DNA from: Methanoculleus formosensis
GTDB lineage: Archaea; Halobacteriota; Methanomicrobia; Methanomicrobiales; Methanoculleaceae
DNA length: 64,000 nucleotides
NCBI RefSeq assembly: GCF_025384765.1
Contig: NZ_VHLL01000007.1
Location: 1-64,000 of the forward strand
Reading direction: 5' to 3'
Below are positions 44,479-52,669 of this stretch, in pieces. Position 1 is the stretch's first letter, and every line of letters begins with the position of its first letter. The notes under the pieces were generated by a model that saw only the letters and a program-made list of their open reading frames with translations, was not told the DNA's origin and did no database searches. Position numbers and translations under genes: made by a program.

Positions 44479-44872
44479 GGTGGTAGCAGTGAAGGAGAAC
44501 CGGGCCGCAGTCCACGATCTCGCCGCCACCCCCGTAGATCTCGCATCCCAGGTGGTAGACCAGGAGATCGCTGTCGATCCGGTCGGCAAGCGCGATCAGC
44601 GGCGGGACCATCTCCACGCCGGGCCTCACCGCGTAGATCAGGTCCGCGCCCTCATACAGTCGGATGTCCGGTTCAAAGACATCGTCGGTCACCACAGTAA
44701 GCCCGTCGTGCCGGATCCCCGGCCTGACGTCGGTGCAGAGCATCAGGGCACCGGCGGCCCTGATCAGCCTTGCGGCCTCGGGGTTGTTGCCGATACCCAC
44801 CTCCACGGCCCGCCGGTAACGGCCGGCGATATATTCCCCGATACTCCGTTCAATACGTTTATAGTGACACAT
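44465..44872 (-). CDS. UPF0146 family protein
   Basis: 135 residues with a Rossmann-like core (AVEVGIGNNPEAARLIRAAG, LMLCTDVR, GADLIYAVRPG). Archaeal UPF0146 proteins resemble small SAM-dependent methyltransferases but lack a defined function. Only 17 bases separate its start codon from that of the divergent archaemetzincin gene. Its last codons fall in repeat copy B. Confidence 0.85.
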   Translation of the reverse strand: MCHYKRIERSIGEYIAGRYRRAVEVGIGNNPEAARLIRAAGALMLCTDVRPGIRHDGLTVVTDDVFEPDIRLYEGADLIYAVRPGVEMVPPLIALADRIDSDLLVYHLGCEIYGGGGEIVDCGPVLLHCYHRRGM

Positions 44873-44906
44873 TACCCAGAGATTAGGTAATGGGCATCAA
44901 TATTCT
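44857..44906. promoter_or_regulatory. Overlapping divergent promoters, UPF0146 / archaemetzincin
   Basis: GTTTATAG (plus, 44857-44864) lies about 28 bases before the archaemetzincin ATG but inside the UPF0146 gene; GAATATTG (minus, 44906-44899) lies about 30 bases before the UPF0146 ATG but inside the archaemetzincin gene. Each gene would be leaderless with its TATA box in the partner's coding sequence. Confidence 0.6.
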
Positions 44907-45429
44907 TTGGGACCCTCAGGCACCGGGAGGTATCGAACTCCCGGTCATCAGGATGATCGCGATGATCCTCGAAAGAGATCCCGTACTCGTCGAATACCCG
45001 TTCCTCATCGACGGCTACGACCGGAACCGCGACCAGCACGATGCTCAAAAGATCCTGGACCGCCTGCAGGACACCCTCACGCGCAGATACGATATCGACG
45101 GCCCCCTGCTGCTCGTCACCTCCCGCGATCTCTACGCCAATGGATTCGACTTCGTCTTCGGCCTCGCGAGACCGGCATGCGGCGTCGCCGTCGTCTCGAC
45201 CGCCCGTCTCGGCAACGACTACTATGACCGGACGCCGGACGACACCGACCTCGTCGACCGGACTGCCAAAGAAGGCGCGCACGAACTCGGGCACCTCCTC
45301 GGACTCGACCACTGTCCCGACCCCGAGTGCGTCATGTTCCGGCCGAAGACCCTGGACGAACTGGACCGGAAGAAGAAAAGGCTCTGCCCGGCCTGTCGGG
45401 AGGCGCTCGCGTCTTTAGGCGAGCGATGA
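44890..45429 (+). CDS. amzA: Archaemetzincin zinc protease
   Basis: 179 residues. The metzincin site HELGHLLGLDHC starts at His131, and the four-cysteine second zinc site is formed by DHC...ECVMF and CPACR, as in the archaemetzincin family. Length matches archaeal AmzA. Substrate unknown; structures show limited peptidase activity for related proteins. Confidence 0.95.
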   Translation: MGINILWDPQAPGGIELPVIRMIAMILERDPVLVEYPFLIDGYDRNRDQHDAQKILDRLQDTLTRRYDIDGPLLLVTSRDLYANGFDFVFGLARPACGVAVVSTARLGNDYYDRTPDDTDLVDRTAKEGAHELGHLLGLDHCPDPECVMFRPKTLDELDRKKKRLCPACREALASLGER

Positions 45430-45573
45430 CGGCAAACCCGGTGCGCCACAAGGCCGGTTCCGACTGCCGGCAAATCACGCCAGGGGAGCGCCTTCCGGCA
45501 AATCGAGAGTAAGCGGGCGCGGAATCGGCCAAACAAAAGTATTAAACCAGCGCGCCGGGATACCTAGATCACA

Positions 45574-46116
45574 ATGGGATACTCTTCTTCCTTGATCCAG
45601 CGAAAGTTCAAAGATATCGTCGGGAAGCGGTACGACTCGGTCCTGAAGGATTACAGCGAGTTCCTGCTGACCGACGAAGAGATGGTCGTTCCTGAGATCC
45701 GGTCGATCCTGGTGCCGCTCGACTCCTTCGTTCACGACATCGGTGACGAAGCAATCGACGTCTTCTCTGCCTACGACGCCACAATATCGCTCGCCTACAT
45801 AACCGACGCCGGGGTGATCGACCTCCTCAAACAGACGCTCGGCCATGAGTCGGCGGAGGAGTTCCGGGCAAAGAAGGAAGAGTACGGCCAGAGACTCCTC
45901 GAACGGACTGCAGCAAAACTCGAAGAGCGTGGGTTTTCAACCCAGACGCGGATGTTTGTCGGACACAAAGGCGACGACGTTGCCCGGATGGCAAAGAACC
46001 ATGACATGGTTGCGCTCTGCCGCAGTTACGCCGACGGGGAGTCGACCGGCGACTCGGTGAGCCCGATCGTTCTGCGCCTCTGCCAGCGGGTCCAGACCCC
46101 CGCGCTCATATACTGA
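45574..46116 (+). CDS. Universal-stress-like protein with N-terminal extension
   Basis: 180 residues. After a 45-residue helical extension, a Usp-type fold is visible: IRSILVPLDSF, ATISLAYITDAG, the long helix region, then VARMAKNHDMVALCRSYADG and SVSPIVLRLCQRVQTPALIY. The usual G-x2-G-x9-G-S/T ATP loop is not conserved, so it may bind no nucleotide. Ten bases upstream of the transporter gene. Confidence 0.7.
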   Translation: MGYSSSLIQRKFKDIVGKRYDSVLKDYSEFLLTDEEMVVPEIRSILVPLDSFVHDIGDEAIDVFSAYDATISLAYITDAGVIDLLKQTLGHESAEEFRAKKEEYGQRLLERTAAKLEERGFSTQTRMFVGHKGDDVARMAKNHDMVALCRSYADGESTGDSVSPIVLRLCQRVQTPALIY

Positions 46117-46126
46117 AGGGTGCACA

Positions 46127-47449
46127 GTGGATACGGTTGCACTGATCGCGGTAGCGGTCTTCCTCTTCACCTACGCGCTCATCATCGACGAACGGATCCA
46201 CCGGGCGGTCGCCGCCATGCTCGGTGCGGCGATCGTGGTCTTCATCGGGATCGTCCCCTGGGATGCGCTCCTCGAGCACATCGACTTCGGAACGATCTTC
46301 CTGCTCATCGGGATGATGATCATCGTCAACACCGCACGCGGCAGCGGCCTCTTCGAGTACATCGCGATACGGACAGCGAAACTCGCGGGTGGGAGCCCGA
46401 TACGGGTCCTCATCCTCTTTGCGATCGTGACCGCGGTGGTGAGCGCGTTCCTCGACAACGTCACCACCGTCCTCCTCCTCACGCCGATGCTCCTCTACGT
46501 CGCGAAGGTGATGGAACTCAACCCCATTCCGTTCCTGGTGACGGAGATCTTTGCCTCCAACATCGGCGGGGCCGCAACACTCATCGGCGACCCGCCGAAC
46601 ATCATGATCGGTTCGGCCGCCGGCCTCTCCTTCAACGAGTTCCTGATTCATCTCGGCCCCATCATGGTGATCAATATGGTGATCCTCCTCGGGATGATGT
46701 ACCTCATCTACGGTCGCTCGATGAAGGTGAACCCCGAAGAACAGAAGGAGATGGTCAAGACGCTCAACGGTCTCGACGAGCGGGCGGCGATCACCGACCG
46801 GTCGCTCTTCTATAAATCGGTGACCGTCATCCTCTTCGTGGTCCTCCTCTTCTTCGTCCACGACCAGATCGGAGCAATCCTGCACACGGTCCTGCCGTTC
46901 GTCGACCCGGCGATGGGCCTTGAGCCTGCAGAGGTGGCCCTCATCGGTGCTGCGATCCTCCTCGTCTGGAGCAGGCAACCGCCTGAGGAGATACTCGAGA
47001 AGATCGAGTGGCCGGCCCTCTTCTTCTTCGGAGGGCTCTTTGTCATCGTCGGTGCTCTCGTCGAGACCGGCGTCATTGCAGGCATCGCCTCGGTCATGAT
47101 CGAGAACATCGGTTCGACCGGAGAGGCGATATTCATCGTGACCTGGTTTGCCGCCATCGCATCGGCGATCTTGGACAACATCCCCCTGACCGCGGCGATG
47201 ATACCGCTTATCCAGAGCATGGGGTCGACGATGGACGTCTACCCGCTCTGGTGGGCACTCGCCCTCGGTGCGTGTCTCGGCGGGAACGGGACTGCCATCG
47301 GGGCGTCGGCAAACGTGGTCGTCATCGGTATCGCTGAGCGCGAGGGGTTCCACATCTCCTTCGTCGAGTTCCTGAAGGTGGGGATGCTCGTGCTCTTCGT
47401 GACGGTGGCGGTTGGGTTTGGAATACTCTGGCTGAAATTTGTGGTGTGA
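46127..47449 (+). CDS. ArsB/NhaD-superfamily ion transporter
   Basis: 440 residues, eleven or twelve membrane helices in the ion transporter (SLC13/ArsB/NhaD) fold. Conserved segments include FLDNVTTVLLLTPM and its second-half partner ILDNIPLTAAMIPL, and TLIGDPPNIMIGSAAGL, all typical of this superfamily (Na+/H+ antiporters, arsenite and dicarboxylate carriers). The ion is uncertain. GTG start. Lies between two universal-stress-type genes and overlaps the second by four bases. Confidence 0.85.
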   Translation: MDTVALIAVAVFLFTYALIIDERIHRAVAAMLGAAIVVFIGIVPWDALLEHIDFGTIFLLIGMMIIVNTARGSGLFEYIAIRTAKLAGGSPIRVLILFAIVTAVVSAFLDNVTTVLLLTPMLLYVAKVMELNPIPFLVTEIFASNIGGAATLIGDPPNIMIGSAAGLSFNEFLIHLGPIMVINMVILLGMMYLIYGRSMKVNPEEQKEMVKTLNGLDERAAITDRSLFYKSVTVILFVVLLFFVHDQIGAILHTVLPFVDPAMGLEPAEVALIGAAILLVWSRQPPEEILEKIEWPALFFFGGLFVIVGALVETGVIAGIASVMIENIGSTGEAIFIVTWFAAIASAILDNIPLTAAMIPLIQSMGSTMDVYPLWWALALGACLGGNGTAIGASANVVVIGIAEREGFHISFVEFLKVGMLVLFVTVAVGFGILWLKFVV

Positions 47450-47901
47450 TCATGAAGATACTCGTGCTTATCGATGGTTCGAAGTGGAGCCAGAAAGCGG
47501 CTCTGCATGCGATTGAAGTGGCAAAGCGGAAGAACGCCGAGGTAGTCCTCTTCTCGGTGCTGGATATCGTGGAAGCCAAAGCGATGGCGTTCAACTTCTG
47601 CACCCAGAGCGGCATCTGCGCCCAGCTGAAGGATTATGAAGGCCGGATCTGGGAAGACATGCACAAAGATATCCAGGACGAGCAGAACAGCCTTCTTTCC
47701 CGCTACAAGGGCGAGAAGATCCAGTGCTCCGCAAAGGTCGTGGAAGGGCGTGTCAGGGACGAGGTCATCAGGGAGGCAAACTCCGGCGGATACAGCCTGG
47801 TCGTCATGGGCACGTTCGGCAGAAGCGGGAAGAACCGGGTCAGCGCTCTGCTCGAACAGATCGGCGGTGCGGTCAGACCGCCGCTGCTCGTCGTCCGGTA
47901 A
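47446..47901 (+). CDS. Universal stress protein (UspA family)
   Basis: 151 residues: KILVLIDGSKWSQKAALHA at the N-terminus and the nucleotide loop VMGTFGRSGKNRVSALLEQI near the end, matching the ATP-binding type of Usp. Start overlaps the transporter stop (ATGA), so the protein is made with the transporter and may regulate it. Confidence 0.88.
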   Translation: MIMKILVLIDGSKWSQKAALHAIEVAKRKNAEVVLFSVLDIVEAKAMAFNFCTQSGICAQLKDYEGRIWEDMHKDIQDEQNSLLSRYKGEKIQCSAKVVEGRVRDEVIREANSGGYSLVVMGTFGRSGKNRVSALLEQIGGAVRPPLLVVR

Positions 47902-47996
47902 GCCGTCCTCTTTTTCAGCCCGGGCGGCCGGGACAGCCGGAGCGGTTTGCTGGCGGTTGCCTCTCGTTGTTATCGTGAGGGGGCCCTCACCGCGAG

Positions 47997-48330
47997 TCGC
48001 CTCCCCCAATGGTAATACCCCCACGGTCCACTACGATGGGGATACCGGAGAAGAACCTTGCACGGCTTTTAACCGGGCATCGCCACGCACTGCCCCCGCC
48101 CCTGGGGGCGGGGGAGGAGCGCGGGCGGGGTGGGGCTACAGGTATCCAAGATGGGGAGAGACAGGGGAGGGGGGATGCCCCCGCGGGCCGCCTCCCCCAA
48201 TGGCGATACCCCCAGTCCACTGCATGGGGAGATGCCGGAGGAGGGTGGAGGTCCGGCTCACACCGCGAGCCAGATGGAGTGGGGGTTCCAGATACCCCGG
48301 ATAGGTAGGAACAGGAGAAGGGGTGTCCTC
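47997..48330 (+). repeat. G-rich palindromic repeat, copies C1 and C2 in tandem
   Basis: C1 begins CTCCCCCAATGG at 48001, has box 2 CCACGGTCCACT at 48021, hairpin CCCCCGCCCC-T-GGGGGCGGGGG at 48093-48114, box 5 and box 6 (GGGGAGAGACAGGGGAGG). A second box 1 begins near 48191, giving a period of about 190 bases. C2 lacks the hairpin but keeps box 2 (CAGTCCACTGCATGGGG) and box 6 (TACCCCGG, then AGGTAGGAACAGG). Located between convergent usp and acetolactate decarboxylase genes. Confidence 0.85.
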
Positions 48331-48431
48331 CTCCCGACCGGGACGTCTCAGACAGGCCCCGCCATCAATACCGCACGCGAGACCGCGGGATCTCGCAAAA
48401 GCGCGCCATAAAAAAAGGGTTCTTCCCGGAT

Positions 48432-49256
48432 CTACTCAACCCTTTCAAGGTCTTCCGAGAGGTCTCCTGAGAGGTCGACCGTCCAGAAGTCGCCCCCGGA
48501 CGGGAGCGCCATGGTGAAGTTCGCCGTGGTGTCGACCTGCACGGTGCCCTCCGCCAGGATCATGTCGAGCACATGGCCGCCGGCGGTCCGGTCGTCGGTG
48601 ATGAAGTGAAGGTGGTAGCCGGGGACATTGACCCCTTCCGCCAGTGCCGGCGTCCAGAACCCGACGGCGGTTCCGGTGATGTTCTCAAACGTAAAGACCG
48701 TCTGGTTTGCCGTCACATCGACGAGCCGCGGGTAAGGCTTCTCCTGGGCGGGCACGCTCCGGGTCACCATATGCGAGAAGGTGCCGTCCACCCTGATCGC
48801 GTAGAAGAGGTTCTCTGAAGGAAACTCCGACTCCACACGGTTCTGGAGAGCGGTCAGGTTCATCGGTTCATCGATCACGACCGAAACGTCCTGATCGAAG
48901 AAGGTCGCGGCCGCAAACGGTGTCGTCGCGTTCCCGGAAACCGGGTAGGCCCGACCATCGACCCGGATCAGGTACCACTCGCCGTCGATGCCGATCAGCT
49001 CCCCATCGAGCCGGTCGCCGCACCCGATCCCGAAGTCCCCGTGCCTCGCGAGCTCGTCAAACGTCATGCTCCCGTCATAGGTGCCCTGGAGGAGCGCATC
49101 GATCGTCGAGACCTGAAAGAGTGTATCCCTATCTCCGGACGCGGGAACGGCCGGGAGAGGAGCGACCGCAAGACCGATCAAGACCCCGGCGATGAGGCAG
49201 GCGACGGCAACGGCGGTGTAGCGGAAGAACGTGTCCCCGGCCATAAACCGCCTCAC
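48432..49256 (-). CDS. budA: Acetolactate decarboxylase with N-terminal membrane anchor
   Basis: 274 residues. A hydrophobic helix at about 12-33 (YTAVAVACLIAGVLIGLAVA) precedes an alpha-acetolactate decarboxylase domain. The zinc ligands H-x-H-x10-H are His215, His217 and His228 (YHLHF to GGHV). The enzyme makes acetoin; the anchor places it outside the membrane or at its outer face, unlike the usual cytosolic form. GTG start overlaps the deaminase stop by four bases; an ATG four codons in, with GAGGCGG upstream, is the alternative. Confidence 0.85.
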   Translation of the reverse strand: MRRFMAGDTFFRYTAVAVACLIAGVLIGLAVAPLPAVPASGDRDTLFQVSTIDALLQGTYDGSMTFDELARHGDFGIGCGDRLDGELIGIDGEWYLIRVDGRAYPVSGNATTPFAAATFFDQDVSVVIDEPMNLTALQNRVESEFPSENLFYAIRVDGTFSHMVTRSVPAQEKPYPRLVDVTANQTVFTFENITGTAVGFWTPALAEGVNVPGYHLHFITDDRTAGGHVLDMILAEGTVQVDTTANFTMALPSGGDFWTVDLSGDLSEDLERVE

Positions 49257-49693
49257 AACTCCCCGATATCCTCGTACCAGAGGTCGGGATGCTCCGCGAT
49301 GAACGTGCCCATCATCTCCTTGCAGACGTCGAGATCGAGATCCAGCACCTCGACTCCGTGCGACTCAAGGAACTCCCGCGCCCCCGCGAAGTTCTTCGAC
49401 TCCCCCGCCACGACCTTCCCGATCCCGAACTGGACGGCAGCCCCCGCACAGAGGTAGCAGGGCATCAGCGTCGAGTAGAGCGTGCATCCCGCGTAGCTGC
49501 GGACCCGTCCGGCGTCCCTCAGGCAGTCGATCTCGGCGTGGAGAACGGGATCGTCATCCTGGACCCGGCGGTTCCGGCCCCGCCCAATGATCCGGCCGTC
49601 GCAGACCAGCACCGAGCCAATGGGTATTCCGCCCTCCCTCAGGCCCGTTTCCGCCTCCTCAACGGCGCACTTCATGAATATGTCCATGTCCAT
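49253..49693 (-). CDS. Cytosine/cytidine deaminase-family protein (yeast FCY1-like)
   Basis: 146 residues of the CDA fold with zinc ligands HAEIDCLRD (His and the proton-shuttling Glu) and TLMPCYLCAGA (two Cys). This layout and length are closest to fungal-type cytosine deaminase and relatives. Two ATGs two codons apart (49693, 49687) are possible; GGAG is six bases before the second. TATA-like GTTTATATGC lies at 49722-49713. Confidence 0.85.
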   Translation of the reverse strand: MDMDIFMKCAVEEAETGLREGGIPIGSVLVCDGRIIGRGRNRRVQDDDPVLHAEIDCLRDAGRVRSYAGCTLYSTLMPCYLCAGAAVQFGIGKVVAGESKNFAGAREFLESHGVEVLDLDLDVCKEMMGTFIAEHPDLWYEDIGEL

Positions 49694-49712
49694 CTCCTTC
49701 TGGGCGCTCAGC

Positions 49713-49722
49713 CAGGCATATA
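49713..49722 (-). promoter_or_regulatory. TATA box for the deaminase/acetolactate decarboxylase operon
   Basis: GTTTATATGC on the minus strand, about 24 bases before the first ATG of the deaminase gene. Both downstream genes overlap and are likely served by it. The 100 bases beyond show nothing else. Confidence 0.55.
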
Positions 49723-49829
49723 AACCGATTGCAACACCCTATCAGATATAAGAAGACGTTCCTGGATAATAAACGCATACAAAACGCGACCGCCAGCAGG
49801 GGAGGACCGGACTGAGAGCCGCACCCTCT

Positions 49830-50372
49830 TCAGACGCTCGGTATCTCCCGCTCGGTTCCGATCTCGTCGAGCGCCTGCCGCCCGGCAACCCTGACATCGC
49901 GGTCGGCATCCCCGAGAAGGCGCAAAAGTGGTTCCCGGGCCCGCGGGTTGCCTATCCGGCCGAGCGCCCAGGCCGCCATCCTCCGGACCCGGGGTTTCGT
50001 GTCGTCGAGTAACCGGATCAACGGTTCGACCGCCCGGGGATCGCCGATCTTCCCGAGCGCCCAGGCCGCCCCCACCCGGACCCAGGGGCTGTCGTCCTCC
50101 AGGCTCCGTATCAACGGGAGGACGGGTTCGCGCCCATCGATGAGCCCGAGTGCCTTCGCCGCCTTCCACCGGACATCGACGTACTCGTCCTCCAGCGCTT
50201 CGATGAGCGGCTGTACCGCGCGACTGTCGCCGAGTTCCCCGAGCGCGTCAGCAGCCCGCCACCGTTCGTTGAGATCCCCCGACCCGAGCATCGAGAGATA
50301 CCTATGGAGTCTCTCCTCCCTCTCAAGGCCTTCGGTCTCTCTCCCCGGCACCGGGGGATCCCTCCCTGCCAT
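49830..50372 (-). CDS. HEAT-repeat (PBS lyase-type) protein
   Basis: 180 residues. After a 30-residue leader come about five HEAT repeats of 31 residues, each with R-x2-AA-ALG-IGD-RAVEPLI (ERWRAADALGELGDSRAVQP; RVGAAWALGKIGDPRAVEPL; RRMAAWALGRIGNPRAREPL). Such repeats usually serve protein binding. Start at ATG 50372 with GAGGTGG upstream; the longer frame is opposite another gene. No signal peptide. Confidence 0.85.
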   Translation of the reverse strand: MAGRDPPVPGRETEGLEREERLHRYLSMLGSGDLNERWRAADALGELGDSRAVQPLIEALEDEYVDVRWKAAKALGLIDGREPVLPLIRSLEDDSPWVRVGAAWALGKIGDPRAVEPLIRLLDDTKPRVRRMAAWALGRIGNPRAREPLLRLLGDADRDVRVAGRQALDEIGTEREIPSV

Positions 50373-50474
50373 GGGCCACCTCACGCCCATCTGGGGCCGG
50401 TCGGGTATAAGGTTTTGCCCCGGAAGATGCTCACAACGGGTGCATTTTTCTACTCTCCCTGCCTTCACCATAGT

Positions 50475-50900
50475 ATGGAGAGTCCGACGGTTAAACCGGA
50501 GGGTACGGCGTTTCCCCCGGACCTGGAACGTCTCGGCATCGTTGCCGGAGCGAAGATCGATATCAGAGACCTCGATAAAATGGGACGGCGCCACAACTTC
50601 CAGGTCTTCCTCTACTTCGAGGAGGATCTGGCGAGAGATTCCACGCTCCAGGAGGACCTGCAGAAATACGGCGATGTTTCCGAAACGGAACGCCCGTTCG
50701 TCGACCTGAACGAATTCCTCCGGTTCGCCGCCGAGCAGGACCCCCTCTTCACCCGGCAACTGAACGAGCTCCCGCTGATCATCGAGATCGTGGCCTACGG
50801 AGAACACAGGACAGAGAAGGGCAAAACCAGACCGTATGTCAAAGGGCTGATGCCGTTCCTGGACGAGCTCACGATGGAGGAACCCGGGACCGCATCTTAA
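50475..50900 (+). CDS. Conserved hypothetical protein
   Basis: 141 residues from ATG 50475 (MESPTVKPEGTAFPPDLERL). Mixed alpha/beta, acidic, no signal or membrane helix. The segment LGIVAGAKIDIRDLDKMGRR and the C-terminal IVAYGEHRTEKGKTRPYVKG look conserved, but no family is recognised. Divergent from the HEAT gene and convergent with nadC (ten bases between stops). Confidence 0.65.
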   Translation: MESPTVKPEGTAFPPDLERLGIVAGAKIDIRDLDKMGRRHNFQVFLYFEEDLARDSTLQEDLQKYGDVSETERPFVDLNEFLRFAAEQDPLFTRQLNELPLIIEIVAYGEHRTEKGKTRPYVKGLMPFLDELTMEEPGTAS

Positions 50901-50910
50901 ACCCCTCTTT

Positions 50911-51771
50911 TCACGGAAGCCTGACGATACCCGCACCCTTCAGGATATCCAGGCTGACGTCGAAGTTCCTGACCGTATGGGTGAGGGCACCCATGCTGAT
51001 GATATCGATCCCGGTCGCGGCATACCGGGCAAGGGCGCCGCCGGCGACACCCCCCGAGACCTCGAGGGTGACACGTTCGCGAAGACCGCGGGCCGCCAGC
51101 GCCCCGACCGTCTCCCTGACGGCTTCCGGCGACATGTTGTCGAGAAGGACGACATCGGCACCGGCAGCCGCAGCCTCGACGGCGTCCTGTGCCGTCTCCA
51201 CCTCCACCTCGACCGCCCGATAGCGGCTCCGCGCCTTTGCCTTCCGGATCGCCTCGGCGAGCGGCACCAGCGCGAGGTGGTTGTCCTTGATCAGGACCAT
51301 GTCCGAGAGAGAGTACCGGTGCGGATCGCCCCCGCCGAGGACCACCGCCTTTTTGTCGAGCATCCGGAGCCCCGGAGCGGTTTTCCGGGTCGCGGCAACC
51401 CGGACGTCGGGAGAGACCGCCCGGACGGCCTCGACCGCCTCCTGGGTCCGGGTTGCGATCCCGCTCATCCGCCCGATGATGTTGAGCGCCGTCCGCTCCA
51501 CGAGGAGGACGGCCCTCGCGGGGCCGTCGAGTTCGAGAAGAGTCTCCCCGGGGGCAACCGCCCTGCCGTCGGGGATGCGCTGGCGCACCGTGACCCCGAA
51601 GTGCTCAAAGAGCGCCCGTGCTTCCTCGAGGCCGGCGACGGTTCCCGTATCCTTCGCCCGGATCACCGCCCGGCAGGCGACGTCGGGAACGACCGCCTCG
51701 GAGGTGGCGTCGCCCCACGGCGCATCCTCGCGGATGAACCGGAGCAGGTCGTCGATCGGGATCATCCGCAT
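50911..51771 (-). CDS. nadC: Nicotinate-nucleotide pyrophosphorylase (quinolinate phosphoribosyltransferase)
   Basis: 286 residues from ATG 51771 (MRMIPIDDLLRFIREDAPWG), which overlaps the nadA stop. Catalytic and phosphate residues in ERTALNIIGRMSGIATRT, ATRKTAPGLRMLDKKAVVLG and VVLLDNMSPE; C-terminal GGVAGGALARYAATGIDIIS closes the barrel. Converts quinolinate and PRPP to nicotinate mononucleotide. Last of nadX-nadA-nadC. Confidence 0.96.
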   Translation of the reverse strand: MRMIPIDDLLRFIREDAPWGDATSEAVVPDVACRAVIRAKDTGTVAGLEEARALFEHFGVTVRQRIPDGRAVAPGETLLELDGPARAVLLVERTALNIIGRMSGIATRTQEAVEAVRAVSPDVRVAATRKTAPGLRMLDKKAVVLGGGDPHRYSLSDMVLIKDNHLALVPLAEAIRKAKARSRYRAVEVEVETAQDAVEAAAAGADVVLLDNMSPEAVRETVGALAARGLRERVTLEVSGGVAGGALARYAATGIDIISMGALTHTVRNFDVSLDILKGAGIVRLP

Positions 51772-52667
51772 CACGCTCCGACGGCGATCATCCGCTCGAT
51801 CGCCCGCCGCGCCCGGTCCATGACGTCCGGCGGGAGGACGACCTCGTGCTCCCCGGACTCGAGCGCCCGGCGGAGATCGGGAAGAGAGATCTTCTTCATA
51901 TCCGCGCAGACGGCCTCCGGTTTCTCGTAAAAGACCCTTCCGGGGTAGAGCACCCGCAGGCGGGAGGCCATCTCCCGCTCGGTGAAGACCCACCAGGGCT
52001 CATCCCCGCCGGCCGCGGCGTCCCGGACCATGCCCCCCGTGGAGGCTATCCGGTCGGCCCGCTCCTGAACCTCCGGCGGGCATTCAGGGTGGCAGACGAT
52101 TGTGCCGCCTTTCTTCCGGGCCGCCTCGACGTCGGCGAGCGTGAACCCCGCGTGGACGTAGCAGTGGCCGCCGGGTGGGAGGGGGATGATCGTCTTTTCG
52201 GGGAGTTCACGCTGGACGTATCCCGCGAGGTTTGCGTCCGGCCCAAAGAGGATCGTGTCGTTTGAGAGCGATTGGACGATCCGAACCGCGTTTGCCGAGG
52301 TGCAGGTGACGTCGGCAAGCGCCTTGCTCTCCGCCGTGCTGTTGACGTAGACTACCACGGCCGCGTCGGGGTGCCGCCGGCGTGCCTCCCGGATCATATC
52401 CGGGGTCAGGAAATCGGCAAGCGGGCATCCTGCGTCCTCAACCGGGATGACCACCTTCCGATCGGGGTTGAGGATCTTTGCCGTCTCGGCCATGAACCGG
52501 ACACCGCAGACGACGATCAGGTCGGCCGCGGTCTCCTTCGCCTTCACCGCGAGCTCGAGGCTGTCGCCCACCACGTCGGCGAGCGCCTGGATCTCCAGAG
52601 GCTGGTAGTTATGTGCCATGACGACTGCGTTCTTTTGGGCCTTGAGCGCACGAATCTCCTTTTCCAT
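51771..52667 (-). CDS. nadA: Quinolinate synthase
   Basis: 298 residues. The [4Fe-4S] enzyme joins iminoaspartate and dihydroxyacetone phosphate. Three cluster cysteines are in IVVCGVRFMAETAKILNP, YVNSTAESKALADVTCTSAN-type region, and CHPECPPEVQERADRIASTG; VMAHNYQPLEIQALADVVGD is the N-terminal signature. Three bases separate it from nadX. Confidence 0.95.
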   Translation of the reverse strand: MEKEIRALKAQKNAVVMAHNYQPLEIQALADVVGDSLELAVKAKETAADLIVVCGVRFMAETAKILNPDRKVVIPVEDAGCPLADFLTPDMIREARRRHPDAAVVVYVNSTAESKALADVTCTSANAVRIVQSLSNDTILFGPDANLAGYVQRELPEKTIIPLPPGGHCYVHAGFTLADVEAARKKGGTIVCHPECPPEVQERADRIASTGGMVRDAAAGGDEPWWVFTEREMASRLRVLYPGRVFYEKPEAVCADMKKISLPDLRRALESGEHEVVLPPDVMDRARRAIERMIAVGA

Positions 52668-52669
52668 TG

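Noticed and set aside
46106-47353. Long minus-strand open frame of 415 codons opposite the ion transporter
   Set aside because: Its product is a low-complexity string of charged residues, typical of the antisense frame of a G+C-rich membrane protein gene.
39861-48330. CRISPR array
   Set aside because: Units are about 190 bp, few, dispersed, and lack regular unique spacers; no cas genes are in the window.
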